From a virus: 46,647 nucleotides of DNA. The stretch covers positions 1 to 46,647 of IMG/VR virus record IMGVR_UViG_3300045927_000031; one strand, 5' to 3'. The position numbers and the translations under genes were made by a program. The notes under the pieces are model-generated. The model was given only the letters and a program-made list of their open reading frames with translations. It made no database searches and was not told the origin of the DNA. This document shows positions 1-6,820 of the stretch, piece by piece. Each line of letters opens with the position of its first letter. Position 1 is the first letter of the stretch.

Positions 1-140
1 CGCAGCGTGCCAAACTTACTCTGCTGCTCGCGCCAGCAGTTTTCGGGGTCGCCTATCTATATTATTACCGCTTCGATTGCGGCCAGCCGTATATCGAAAC
101 TTCTGGAACATTTTCTCACGAGTCCGTTCCCTTTCGGGAC
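1..140. repeat. terminal direct repeat, left copy
   Basis: Bases 1-140 match 46508-46647 with one difference (T at 127, C at 46634). The repeat shows that the sequence is a closed circle or circularly permuted. P22-like headful packaging, expected from the gene content, would give this. A true fixed terminal repeat cannot be excluded. The single mismatch changes Val to Ala in the gene that spans it and looks like strain variation or an assembly-end error. Confidence 0.95.
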
Positions 141-236
141 TGGCAAGGCAAATGTTATCGGCGCTCTACGCATAAACGAAACGGCATTGTTGTCGGAGTA
201 TGGGTCTTTCCGAAGGGAGAAAAGCCGCGCCCTTAA
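1..236 (+). CDS. junction-spanning small membrane protein, 3' part
   Basis: This is the 3' part of a gene that starts at 46504 and crosses the circle junction; the codon frame begins at base 3 and ends at TAA 234-236. The joined product is 79 residues: a short basic start, one hydrophobic segment (about residues 7-24), then a soluble tail with two cysteines and a basic C-terminus. The topology suggests a signal-anchored protein with its tail outside the membrane. I do not recognise the family. It ends one base before the stop of the convergent gene at 237. Confidence 0.7.
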   Translation, partial: QRAKLTLLLAPAVFGVAYLYYYRFDCGQPYIETSGTFSHESVPFRDWQGKCYRRSTHKRNGIVVGVWVFPKGEKPRP

Positions 237-671
237 CTACTCAACTTCAGGAAGATCACACCCCATCATATTTAGGAGAGTAGGATTGTAACTACTACTT
301 CCACCGAAGGTCCCCCAAGCATTACTAGCCGTTTTAGTTGCCTGGGCAACTAATCCATAATCATTGTAAATTTTTACTTGTAGTGTCGCGCCCGCGTAAG
401 ATCCTTCGGCTTGACTAAAAGTTGTTCGCGTACAACATGTGCAGTTGTTTAGCGAATGAAACAAATTAAGCGCTGCGTAACCTGGTCCTGGATCAAATGT
501 TATTGACGCTGAGGCACTACCTGTTCCAACTTCAACCCAATTTGCGGCAATACATCCGTATGGGTCATCTTCTCCGATGCTTCCATTGGCGCGGCATTCA
601 TAAATTTCTGCGGCGGCAACATTCAAAACCACAACGAACAGCAGAGACAGAGCAAACAATAGTTTCTTCAT
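237..671 (-). CDS. secreted cysteine-rich hypothetical protein
   Basis: The product is 144 residues, starting MKKLLF with a hydrophobic core and an A-A-A-E cleavage site near residue 21, which is a clear Sec signal peptide. The mature part has paired cysteines, including an N-C-T-C-C motif near the middle, and is Ser/Thr/Gly rich. An alternative start lies three codons upstream (ATG, 680). No family is recognised. It is convergent with the late transcript and sits downstream of the recombination operon, separated from it by a hairpin at 753-785. It may be expressed separately and act in the host envelope, which is inference. Confidence 0.6.
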   Translation of the reverse strand: MKKLLFALSLLFVVVLNVAAAEIYECRANGSIGEDDPYGCIAANWVEVGTGSASASITFDPGPGYAALNLFHSLNNCTCCTRTTFSQAEGSYAGATLQVKIYNDYGLVAQATKTASNAWGTFGGSSSYNPTLLNMMGCDLPEVE

Positions 672-752
672 TGTGAACATTTGCTTTCTGGTTAAGCGAA
701 AGCCCACAATTCGGTCACGGCTGACTCGCGGGCAATCGCGGGTTATGCAACA

Positions 753-785
753 GGTCCGGTTGGTGTTAGTCGCACCGACCGGGCC
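753..785 (+). other. 13-bp hairpin between 237 and 789 genes
   Basis: Arms 753-765 and 773-785 pair over 13 positions around the loop TTAGTCG. Two of the pairs are G-U in the plus-strand RNA and would be A-C mismatches in minus-strand RNA. The structure therefore fits a plus-strand transcript better, although both flanking genes are on the minus strand. No T-run follows on either side. It may still help end the recombination operon or the late read-through transcript. Confidence 0.5.
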
Positions 786-788
786 GCT

Positions 789-1403
789 TCAGGCAGACAG
801 TCTTTTCTTCAGGCTCCAGAAATCGCGGACTATGGTCCATTCCGCCTCGTCCGTCATGGTTATTGCCTCAAACTTCGGAGCTTTGAATCTTTTTGTCAGG
901 TGAATGAGCATTCCGCCCTCTGCCTTCTTATCGAGATCCAGATAGGCGGCGACCTGAAGGCGATGTGACGGCAGCAAATCATAGGTGCATTTGACATCAA
1001 AGATCGCGCCATCAATATGGAGATCCACGGCACCTGCAATCTCTCCGTCGTGGACAATTCTTTGTGATGAGACATCCTTAAACCCCTGCTTATCCCACCA
1101 GTCCGCAAACTTCTCAAAGAGTGACTTAATCTCGTCTTCCATGCTCACGGGAATTCCCGCAGGAATAACAAGCGGCTGGCCCGTGACGTATGCCGAGACA
1201 AGCGCATCGACCGCTGTACCGCGCTCTCTAGCATTCTCCACGCGATCTTCAATACCGGGCGGATACGTCGGCGGCAGGACATCGCGCATGACGCGACTGA
1301 CGGATGTGCGCTCGGTGCCGCCGATCCAATAACGGTGATGTTCGCTACAGAGGTGAATCGTCTCGGAGACGACATCGCAGGTGCAGCTATCTTGGTCGGC
1401 CAT
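789..1403 (-). CDS. PD-(D/E)XK nuclease, phage recombination exonuclease type
   Basis: The product is 204 residues. It has the RecB/lambda-exonuclease-like layout: RGTAVD near 61-66, Glu121, Asp127, D-V-K at 136-138 and Q-x-x-A-Y at 150-154. In this superfamily these residues bind metal and cut DNA. It follows a RecT/Red-beta-like annealing protein in the same operon, so the likely role is 5' end resection for single-strand annealing recombination. The start was chosen for the AGAAAGG upstream; it lies inside the preceding HNH gene (17-bp overlap). N-terminal cysteines (C7, C9, C19) could bind a metal. A Cas4-like or restriction-like nuclease is a less likely alternative. Confidence 0.8.
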   Translation of the reverse strand: MADQDSCTCDVVSETIHLCSEHHRYWIGGTERTSVSRVMRDVLPPTYPPGIEDRVENARERGTAVDALVSAYVTGQPLVIPAGIPVSMEDEIKSLFEKFADWWDKQGFKDVSSQRIVHDGEIAGAVDLHIDGAIFDVKCTYDLLPSHRLQVAAYLDLDKKAEGGMLIHLTKRFKAPKFEAITMTDEAEWTIVRDFWSLKKRLSA

Positions 1404-1899
1404 AATTTTCAGCCTTTCTGCACGTCTTGCAGGATGGATGATGCCCACTCCAGTCTTGGCGATTCCGGTCGAATGCAATTAGCGGCTTAAGGACCCCACA
1501 CTTACAGCATATTTTTTGATTGCCAGGATCGCCCCCGGCGTCAATAACACGCTGCCTCGCATGTAGTAGGCGATGGTATTTTTCATTCTCGCAAATCACT
1601 AAATTGCAATTTCGATTGTCGGATTTGATTCCATTTACATGGTGGACTACGGCTCCGGAAGGTAGTGGCCTACCTAGGGCCTTTTCAGCAATGAATCTAT
1701 GCTCCGGTGGAGCCTTATGGAGAGCAGACAGCATCCTTGAAGAGTGCAAATATTTCGGATAGCCCTTCCATCGCTTATGGTTCAGGCCGCGATGCCATGA
1801 CCAATAGCACTCATGGGAACAGAAGCGTTTAGGTTTGGTCAATTCCCGCGACCTAAATTCACTTCGACAGTACCCGCAGGTTACTGCGATGCCGCCCAT
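1387..1899 (-). CDS. HNH endonuclease, free-standing
   Basis: The product is 170 residues. The N-terminus has a CxYC...C-H-E-C zinc-ribbon (C8, C11, C27, C31 region). The centre has the HNH core H-H-V-N-G-I-K-S-D-N-R-N...N-L with a closing H-R-L-L-H, and the C-terminus has a second C-C-x-C-G...C-x-x-C cluster. The family cuts DNA with one metal ion; free-standing copies in phages act as homing enzymes. It sits exactly at the seam between the annealing protein and the nuclease, overlapping both (19 and 17 bp), as expected for a late arrival that did not break the operon. Confidence 0.85.
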   Translation of the reverse strand: MGGIAVTCGYCRSEFRSRELTKPKRFCSHECYWSWHRGLNHKRWKGYPKYLHSSRMLSALHKAPPEHRFIAEKALGRPLPSGAVVHHVNGIKSDNRNCNLVICENEKYHRLLHARQRVIDAGGDPGNQKICCKCGVLKPLIAFDRNRQDWSGHHPSCKTCRKAENYGRPR

Positions 1900-2822
1900 T
1901 TACACGCCTGCGCTTTCCACTTATTGAATTCCTGTTTTGGAATCGACTCCGATGATGGGTTCCCATTCTTGTCCATGAAAAATTGTTCAGCCAGCCACTT
2001 GTGCCTTAATTCGTCCTGAATTGGCTGTTTCTGTAAATGCTTTGGCAGCGCCTCCCTGAACGACTTGGCGAAATTTGCAATCATGCCCGGATCATCCGCG
2101 ATGGTCTTTAGTGTGATGCTCTTCTCTAGGGCATCAATCAGCGCGTCCGGCGGTTCATCGTCTTCCCCTGGCTGACGCTCCCGCATTGGAGGGGTCGGAG
2201 CCCCGGCAGAGACGCCCCCCTCCTGCGGTTTATCCGCAACCTTCTCCGGGTTAGCCTGCCCTTTACTAGTGCCGCCTTCCGGAGCCGCCACCATGGCGGG
2301 GTTGCGAGATATCGGAATTGGCGCGGTTGTACGCTGGATGTCCTGACGCGCCGATGGAATCGTTTCAATTTCCATTTCGTCGAGCATCCCGAGGCCGCAG
2401 GCTGACAGCGTGACGCGCCGCTTGGCCTTGGTCTCGCACTTCATCATCGCGTTGGCGCGGTTTTCGCCCTTCAGGTTCTCGATAGGCACGGCGCCAATGC
2501 TCTCGTCCACGCGACCGCTCGGGAATGATGCCTGAGCCGTGACGACATAGCAGCCCTCCACGACTTCGCGGCCAACAATCCGGACGCTGACTTGGTGGAT
2601 GTTTCGCAGTTGATCGGTTGCATCCTTGCGAGCGTACAGCGTGAGTTTGCCGTTTAGTGTGATGTATTCAAAAGGCTTCGTCAGGGGGTTGAGCCCTACG
2701 GACTCACAGACGAGCCGGTAATAATTGACGCGCTCTTCAGGATTGAGACGGGCGAGATCCCCCTGAATGACAACGCGCTCGATAGCTTCAGCCTTTGGAT
2801 TAACCGTTAATGCGGTACTCAT
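1881..2822 (-). CDS. single-strand annealing recombinase, RecT/Red-beta superfamily
   Basis: The product is 313 residues. The N-terminal half has Y-Y-R-L-V-C-E-S-V-G-L-N-P-L-T-K-P-F-E-Y (34-53), then L-Y-A-R-K-D-A-T-D-Q-L (62-72). Near 129-151 it has E-T-K-A-K-R-R-V-T-L-S-A-C-G-L-G-M-L-D-E. These match the GLNP region and the KA...R...G...D-E signature of Red-beta/RecT proteins. The last third (about 170-250) is Pro/Gly rich and disordered, with a helical tail. It anneals complementary DNA ends together with the nuclease downstream. The start at 2822 has GAGGAG upstream and overlaps the previous stop by 4 bp. Confidence 0.75.
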   Translation of the reverse strand: MSTALTVNPKAEAIERVVIQGDLARLNPEERVNYYRLVCESVGLNPLTKPFEYITLNGKLTLYARKDATDQLRNIHQVSVRIVGREVVEGCYVVTAQASFPSGRVDESIGAVPIENLKGENRANAMMKCETKAKRRVTLSACGLGMLDEMEIETIPSARQDIQRTTAPIPISRNPAMVAAPEGGTSKGQANPEKVADKPQEGGVSAGAPTPPMRERQPGEDDEPPDALIDALEKSITLKTIADDPGMIANFAKSFREALPKHLQKQPIQDELRHKWLAEQFFMDKNGNPSSESIPKQEFNKWKAQACKWAASQ

Positions 2823-3001
2823 TTCCAATACTCCTCTCTCAAGTCGGCGGCAATTTGCTGCCATTTCAGGATCTCGGCATTCAGGTACGCGATGTCCAAG
2901 TCCTGCTCGGCGATCCTGCGCTTCAAAGCTTCGATGCGGTCCTGCTGGTAGTCGGTGAAGTTTGGCAGGTCTCGGTTCTCGACTTCACGCAGCGGGGTCA
3001 T
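2819..3001 (-). CDS. small coiled-coil hypothetical protein
   Basis: The product is 60 residues, highly charged and probably helical, with a heptad-like stretch from about residue 18 to the end. GGAGAAATC precedes the ATG at 3001. Its end overlaps the annealing-protein start as ATGA, so the two are translationally coupled. It may assist the recombinase, which is a guess from position only. Confidence 0.75.
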   Translation of the reverse strand: MTPLREVENRDLPNFTDYQQDRIEALKRRIAEQDLDIAYLNAEILKWQQIAADLREEYWK

Positions 3002-3270
3002 GATTTCTCCTTCAGCCCGCAAGCCTCAAGCAGGCGGCGGCGGATGGCGGGATCATGGCCCTCGTCATTGTCAGCAGCGGCGAAGAGCTTTCTTCGATGG
3101 TGCAGCATTTCGAGAGTTACTAAATCGTGCCGCCTGACTCCAATTAGTCCGCTCACGAAAAGAAACGGACAGTCTTCGCCTTTGCAGACAATCTCCCCTC
3201 TGTCTGTGAGCGTCCACTTTGTCTTCGGCAGCAACTTCAAAAACTCGCCAAACGTCATCCGTCGTCTCAC
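2998..3270 (-). CDS. hypothetical phage protein, GTG start
   Basis: The product is 90 residues. GTG at 3270 was chosen because GGGAGG lies at proper spacing and because it overlaps the previous stop as GTGA; the ATG at 3258 has no good ribosome site. The sequence has W-T-L-T-D-R-G-E-I-V-C-K-G and a basic, helical C-terminal half. It resembles small winged-helix-like phage proteins but I cannot name a family. Confidence 0.7.
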   Translation of the reverse strand: MRRRMTFGEFLKLLPKTKWTLTDRGEIVCKGEDCPFLFVSGLIGVRRHDLVTLEMLHHRRKLFAAADNDEGHDPAIRRRLLEACGLKEKS

Positions 3271-3434
3271 AGGGCCTCCCGATTCAAATATTCCGTGCAT
3301 CGCTTGCACATCAAAACGCGAGAATGCGGCGTCTCGACAATTTCGCACTCTGTCTCGGCGCGGCATTCGCAGCACCACACTTCAAGGATGACGGGGTGCC
3401 CGGCGTGGTCGATGTCCTGGTTGTGGAAGATCAT
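3267..3434 (-). CDS. 55-residue zinc-ribbon protein
   Basis: The product starts MIFHNQ and carries C-C-E-C (21-24) and C-K-R-C (43-46), which would form one zinc ribbon. Both its start (ATGA with the upstream gene) and its stop (GTGA with the downstream gene) overlap neighbours by 4 bp. It is therefore a true link of the operon despite its size. The partner (nucleic acid or protein) cannot be told from the sequence. Confidence 0.75.
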   Translation of the reverse strand: MIFHNQDIDHAGHPVILEVWCCECRAETECEIVETPHSRVLMCKRCTEYLNREAL

Positions 3435-3742
3435 GCGGCACCCGTCGCTTTGGCGATTGCCTTCAATAACCGCTGAATCTCAGGCGATGTTTCGTAAGCC
3501 TCACGCGCTGCTTTTTGATGCTCATGCGGGAGTCCGATTGAGTTCCACGCCCTTAGTGACTCTAGGGCAACCTCGCATGCCTCCAGCAGTTCCGGAGCGG
3601 CGGCGATCAGGCGGGCGTTGGCGGCTTGTTCTTTATGATTTACGTCGTCGTAATCCACCTGAACGGCCGGGCCATCAATTTCAATCCACTTATCGGCTCC
3701 GCTGTATGGCCACACCTTCCACGGACCTTTCGTGTAACTCAT
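3431..3742 (-). CDS. conserved phage hypothetical (GPW...ANARLIAAAPELLEA type)
   Basis: The product is 103 residues, starting MSYTKGPWKV. It holds E-Q-A-A-N-A-R-L-I-A-A-A-P-E-L-L-E-A in the middle, a signature of a small protein found in very many phages, of unknown function. The N-terminal half is beta-rich and the C-terminal half helical. The start at 3742 overlaps the upstream stop as ATGA. Confidence 0.85.
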   Translation of the reverse strand: MSYTKGPWKVWPYSGADKWIEIDGPAVQVDYDDVNHKEQAANARLIAAAPELLEACEVALESLRAWNSIGLPHEHQKAAREAYETSPEIQRLLKAIAKATGAA

Positions 3743-3945
3743 GCTCTTATCCTTTCTAAGCACGTCGGGCACACGTCGATTTCGCCGCGATACCCGACCG
3801 TCGCGTCAGCATCCTCAACTGTGGTCAGCGAATCGCAGCGGTCCCCGCAGTACTCACAGGTCAGGTAGTCTTCGGGGCATCGCCCGCGCCCGCCGAAACG
3901 GCACAGGCACGAGAGCACGCTTTCGCGGTCTACAAGGGGGCGCAT
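3739..3945 (-). CDS. zinc-finger-like small protein, first gene of recombination operon
   Basis: The product is 68 residues with C-L-C (13-15), C23, C-E-Y-C-G-D-R-C (30-37) and a late C-P-T-C, so it probably binds one or two zinc ions. GGAGGAAAGCA precedes the ATG. It is the promoter-proximal gene of the leftward operon; the control region lies at 3946-4119. Confidence 0.75.
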   Translation of the reverse strand: MRPLVDRESVLSCLCRFGGRGRCPEDYLTCEYCGDRCDSLTTVEDADATVGYRGEIDVCPTCLERIRA

Positions 3946-4075
3946 TGCTTTCCTCCATGGTCAGGTTTTCTGCCTTCGGACTAACGTCTTTCGACCGCCG
4001 ACTTTCGCCGCTGCGAGCGTTGCGGCTACTTCGAGGCCAGAACCCAACCACCACTTTCTTTATTCCATTTTGCCT

Positions 4076-4090
4076 GTTTCCGTGGGAAAC
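4076..4090. promoter_or_regulatory. perfect 15-bp dyad in the divergent control region
   Basis: GTTTCC-GTG-GGAAAC is a perfect inverted repeat. It lies between a weak -35-like TTGCCT (4070-4075) and a -10-like CAGAAT (4095-4100) for the repressor gene, in the gap between the divergent recombination operon and the repressor. It is a natural operator candidate for the protein encoded at 4120. The promoter boxes themselves are weak. Confidence 0.45.
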
Positions 4091-4100
4091 TAGTCAGAAT

Positions 4101-4116
4101 GTAGGAAGGATTCTAC
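4101..4116. promoter_or_regulatory. GTAG-N8-CTAC element just before the repressor start
   Basis: GTAG (4101-4104) and CTAC (4113-4116) flank the AGGAAGG that serves as ribosome site for the ATG at 4120. A related element sits in the same place before the HTH gene at 4851 (GGTAG-GATG-CTACC). It could be a DNA operator or an RNA hairpin that exposes or hides the ribosome site. Confidence 0.45.
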
Positions 4117-4119
4117 CGG

Positions 4120-4569
4120 ATGCTGAAGTCTATGACAAGGACAAAATTTATCGAATTGTACGAGAATCTCGCGGCCATGGTAGACGAGAAGTTACGGCAG
4201 TTCGTTGCTCGTGAGGTCAAGCACATGCGGATCATCTACTCGGAGACGCATGGCGGCTTGAGTCAGGAGAAATTTGCGGATAAGGTAGGAATCGCCTGGA
4301 AGACCATTAGTAACATTGAAAAGGGCGAGCAGGTTCCCGGCGTCGATACGCTGAACCAGATCGTGACAGCCTGTGATTCTAATTTGGCTGAATTTTTCTC
4401 TAATGTCATTACGCGCACCGAATTAGCGTCGATCAAACTAACTGACAAGGACGAAACACGCTGGATCGAGTCCCTTATTCGTGGATTGTCGAATCCGAAG
4501 ACTCGGCGGATCGTTCAGAATTCCGCTGAGAGTGTTTCCGAATTCCTCGCGCTCCTCGAAGCTCAATAG
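4120..4569 (+). CDS. CI-like transcriptional repressor, XRE HTH
   Basis: The product is 149 residues. The HTH lies at about 42-85: L-S-Q-E-K-F-A-D-K-V-G-I-A-W-K-T-I-S-N-I-E-K-G, then the V-P-G-V-D-T-L...I-V-T-A-C typical of HTH_3 proteins. The C-terminal third is helical, with no LexA/CI peptidase motifs, so RecA-driven self-cleavage is not indicated. It is divergent from the recombination operon and followed by a second HTH gene, as in a lysogeny switch. A second possible start is the ATG at 4132. Confidence 0.8.
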   Translation: MLKSMTRTKFIELYENLAAMVDEKLRQFVAREVKHMRIIYSETHGGLSQEKFADKVGIAWKTISNIEKGEQVPGVDTLNQIVTACDSNLAEFFSNVITRTELASIKLTDKDETRWIESLIRGLSNPKTRRIVQNSAESVSEFLALLEAQ

Positions 4570-4678
4570 TTTCGCGCACGAATTCCATATAAGCATGGAC
4601 CCGCTGTAAATCTTCAGGAGATCCCTGCGCCTGAATTACCTTCAGGTCAGCCAACACCATCATCGCCAGTTTCCGCAT
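4475..4678 (-). CDS. possible small helical protein antisense to repressor 3' end
   Basis: The product would be 67 residues with a helical, protein-like N-terminal half and GAGGGGCAGG just before its ATG. It overlaps the last 95 bp of the repressor gene on the other strand and fills the 4570-4680 gap. If real, it would be transcribed against the repressor. The tail is basic and of low complexity, as expected for a shadow, so the call is weak. Confidence 0.3.
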   Translation of the reverse strand: MRKLAMMVLADLKVIQAQGSPEDLQRVHAYMEFVRETIELRGARGIRKHSQRNSERSAESSDSTIHE

Positions 4679-4745
4679 CCTGCCCCTCAAATCTTAAAAC
4701 GATTTAATGTGGCGCATCATACACCGATATAGGACCCCCGTCACC

Positions 4746-4759
4746 GTACGTTAGCGTAC
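4746..4759. promoter_or_regulatory. GTACG-TTAG-CGTAC dyad
   Basis: This is a perfect 5-bp inverted repeat about 90 bp upstream of the Cro-like gene. It is a possible operator or promoter-proximal site. No convincing -35/-10 pair is visible around it. Confidence 0.3.
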
Positions 4760-4823
4760 AAAAGGTCATTGTCCGAAGGTGCCCCCTAAAACCGACTCGG
4801 GAATTTTCTTATGGACGAATAGT

Positions 4824-4846
4824 TCCTACTTCGGTAGGATGCTACC
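4824..4846 (+). promoter_or_regulatory. three-segment leader with two exclusive hairpins before HTH gene
   Basis: TCCTAC (4824-4829), a TTCG loop and GTAGGA (4834-4839) form a six-pair hairpin with a C(UUCG)G tetraloop that would bury the ribosome-site bases AGGA. GGTAG (4833-4837) can instead pair with CTACC (4842-4846). Only one of the two can form. The ATG follows at 4851. This could be a translational switch or a set of three operator half-sites (CTAC/GTAG/CTAC). Confidence 0.5.
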
Positions 4847-4850
4847 TGAC

Positions 4851-5054
4851 ATGAAGACGCCGAGCCAAGAAATTGACAGCCTTCGCCGTAAGATGGAGCG
4901 CCAGAAATTGAGCGTTCCGCAACTGGCGAGGTTTTCCGGAGTTCACAAGACTTCTATCTATGACATGTTCGCTGGCCTGCACTCTCCTACCCTCCGCACG
5001 ATTGACCGCCTGAAGGAAGGACTGAGCAGAGCCGCCGAATCCAAAATCGCCTGA
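4851..5054 (+). CDS. Cro-like HTH DNA-binding protein
   Basis: The product is 67 residues, almost only an XRE-type HTH: L-S-V-P-Q-L-A-R-F-S-G-V-H-K-T-S-I-Y-D-M-F-A-G (about 23-45), then a P-T-L-R-T-I-D-R-L helix. It follows the CI-like repressor, so a Cro/anti-repressor role is likely. The ATG at 4851 was chosen because the upstream extension in the frame has no ribosome site and the leader element ends right before it. Confidence 0.75.
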   Translation: MKTPSQEIDSLRRKMERQKLSVPQLARFSGVHKTSIYDMFAGLHSPTLRTIDRLKEGLSRAAESKIA

Positions 5055-5068
5055 GACTGGAGGCTGAA

Positions 5069-5299
5069 ATGTCTGAACACTTCTTTGACCGCGCTCAAGC
5101 CCGCGTCGAGTGTTTTTGTTCCTTTGTCGGCGCGTCGGTCTTCGGTGCCGGATTCCTCATCTTCTCCTATTGGGCGCTAACCACGCCCGACCTGCTTGTC
5201 GAGTTCTTCTTCGTGCTCGGGGCGCTGTCGTGCGCCATGGGCGGGCGCTACCTGCTGCGCGAGGCAATGAGCCTGGTACGGCTACTGAGGGCGCGGTGA
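5069..5299 (+). CDS. small protein with two membrane segments
   Basis: The product is 76 residues with hydrophobic stretches at about 18-38 and 44-60 and a basic C-terminus. TGGAGG lies ahead of the ATG. It overlaps the next gene by 4 bp (GTGA). The family is unknown. It may be a superinfection or host-membrane factor, inferred from its place next to the regulators. Confidence 0.7.
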   Translation: MSEHFFDRAQARVECFCSFVGASVFGAGFLIFSYWALTTPDLLVEFFFVLGALSCAMGGRYLLREAMSLVRLLRAR

Positions 5300-5577
5300 G
5301 CGATTCAGGGCAGGGGAGCGGGGAAGGGAAGCCAGTCTTCCTGAACGCCAAGCAGGTTGCGGAACGCTACGGGGTCAGCCGACAGTGGCCTTATCACGAC
5401 GCTTCCATGCAGAAACTCCGCATCAAAATCGGCGGGCGCGTCATGTGGAAGCTGTCCGACCTTGAAGCGTTCGAGGAAGCCAGCAAGGACTGGATGGATC
5501 GGCCCTGGGTGCTTCAGTGGTTCAAGCGACGGGCCGACGACGAACGGGCGAAGAAACTCAAATTCTACATCGTGTAA
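5296..5577 (+). CDS. MerR/excisionase-type HTH protein
   Basis: The product is 93 residues from a GTG start with GAGGG upstream. F-L-N-A-K-Q-V-A-E-R-Y-G-V-S-R-Q (about 16-31), then K-I-G-G-R-V-M-W-K-L-S-D-L-E-A-F-E, is the helix_turn_helix_17 pattern of excisionases and AlpA-like regulators. No integrase is seen in the genome, so it may be a transcription regulator rather than an excisionase. Confidence 0.75.
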   Translation: MSDSGQGSGEGKPVFLNAKQVAERYGVSRQWPYHDASMQKLRIKIGGRVMWKLSDLEAFEEASKDWMDRPWVLQWFKRRADDERAKKLKFYIV

Positions 5578-5619
5578 CCGTGTAATGCGTTATGCGACAT
5601 TCCTACACTCGGAGGCGGT

Positions 5620-6255
5620 ATGGGACTGCAGACTGAACTAACTGATACGAATAGCAGAATTAACGGCTTGGATGGCGGACAGAGTGAGCATAATGCATCT
5701 TTGACGACCTTCGACACGAATAAGCACTGCAACATAAAACCAAATGCGCCGAAACAGATCCCTCCCATGTCGGAGTCCGACATTGACAGGTTCTTGTTCT
5801 ATGTCGATGTCCGCGAGCCTGATGAGTGCTGGCTGTGGAGGGGCGGCACCAATGGTAAGGAGATCAAATATCGGTACGGCAGTTTTAAGATCGGCAAGCA
5901 GACCGTTTATCCCCATCGCGTTGCCTACGCATTAAAACACGGCAGCATCCCGGCGGGAATGACTATCGACCATTCCAAGGCGAAGGGTTGCACCTCCAAG
6001 CTTTGCTGTAATCCACGGCATTTGGACGCAGTTACCCACGAAGAGAACCTTCGACGCACACGTAGTCCTTACTGTCGGCGCGGCCACCTGAAAACCGGGA
6101 AAGGCCGCAATTGCCTCGAATGCAGCCGCGTGTGGGTTGAGCGATTCCGCCAGAAGCATGGTCTTGCCGAACTCCAACGCTCTCAAATTGACCGCCTTGC
6201 GTTTGGGGTGAATACCGCGATGGAGCCTGGGCTGGAGTCGGGGGAGTACCAGTGA
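5620..6255 (+). CDS. HNH endonuclease with AP2/HNH_3-like core
   Basis: The product is 211 residues. C-W-L-W-R-G-G (70-76), Y-G-S-F-K-I-G...Y-P-H-R-V-A-Y, then I-D-H-S-K...C-C-N-P-R-H-L and V-T-H-E-E-N form the phage HNH_3 nuclease. A later C-R-R-G-H...C-L-E-C is a zinc cluster. GGAGG lies before the ATG. The first 45 residues look like an unstructured lead. It is probably a free-standing homing endonuclease, the second of its kind here. Confidence 0.85.
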   Translation: MGLQTELTDTNSRINGLDGGQSEHNASLTTFDTNKHCNIKPNAPKQIPPMSESDIDRFLFYVDVREPDECWLWRGGTNGKEIKYRYGSFKIGKQTVYPHRVAYALKHGSIPAGMTIDHSKAKGCTSKLCCNPRHLDAVTHEENLRRTRSPYCRRGHLKTGKGRNCLECSRVWVERFRQKHGLAELQRSQIDRLAFGVNTAMEPGLESGEYQ

Positions 6256-6575
6256 TTCCCGATCCCCGCCTGCCATGGATTAAGGCGCTGAAAGTTGGCG
6301 ACGTGGTGAGAACTCCTAGCGGTTTACTCCGGATTGTCCGTAGTGCCAATCATGGACCACAGCGAAGCTATTTCTGTTTCACGATCAAGCACTGTTCGTG
6401 GACTACCCGCTGTTACACGGTTTACACCTCGACCGACTTGAAAGTGATGGGCTGGAGGCCGACCGGGAAGCGCGTGCGACTCCGGGGCCACTTGGATTAT
6501 GAAATCGAGCAGAACATAGGGCTTTCACTGAAGGACTCCACCTTAAATTGCTGCAATGTCGAGGGCGTGTCATGA
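6252..6575 (+). CDS. hypothetical protein, GTG start
   Basis: The product is 107 residues with a beta-rich core that begins V-G-D-V-V-R-T-P-S-G-L-L-R-I-V-R, an SH3- or Tudor-like strand pattern. It overlaps the HNH gene by 4 bp (GTGA) and the next gene by 4 bp. It contains C and W residues near 42-58. No family is recognised. Confidence 0.65.
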   Translation: MIPDPRLPWIKALKVGDVVRTPSGLLRIVRSANHGPQRSYFCFTIKHCSWTTRCYTVYTSTDLKVMGWRPTGKRVRLRGHLDYEIEQNIGLSLKDSTLNCCNVEGVS

Positions 6576-6820
6576 AGCGAACAAACCACTGGCGAAACCA
6601 GCAGCGTCGGGCGGCGGATCGCTGGCACGCGTGCGAAGTCTGCGGGGATGTCTATGGCTGCGATGAATGTTCTGAAGCCCTAACGAAAAGCCTGCGGCGA
6701 GTCGTCTCCGGGCGGAATCGCAGCGATGGAAGCGACAGTATCGCGCTCTATTCGCGGTCAGGGTGGGTTCATCCGTTTCTGTGTGACCAATGCCGGAAAA
6801 AGCGAAAGAGGTCGGCATGA
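6572..6820 (+). CDS. zinc-ribbon hypothetical protein
   Basis: The product is 82 residues with C-E-V-C-G (21-25), C-D-E-C (30-33) and C-D-Q-C (71-74), enough for one or two zinc sites, and a Lys/Arg-rich C-terminus. It is joined to both neighbours by ATGA overlaps. The nucleic-acid binding role is only a guess from its charge. Confidence 0.7.
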   Translation: MKRTNHWRNQQRRAADRWHACEVCGDVYGCDECSEALTKSLRRVVSGRNRSDGSDSIALYSRSGWVHPFLCDQCRKKRKRSA

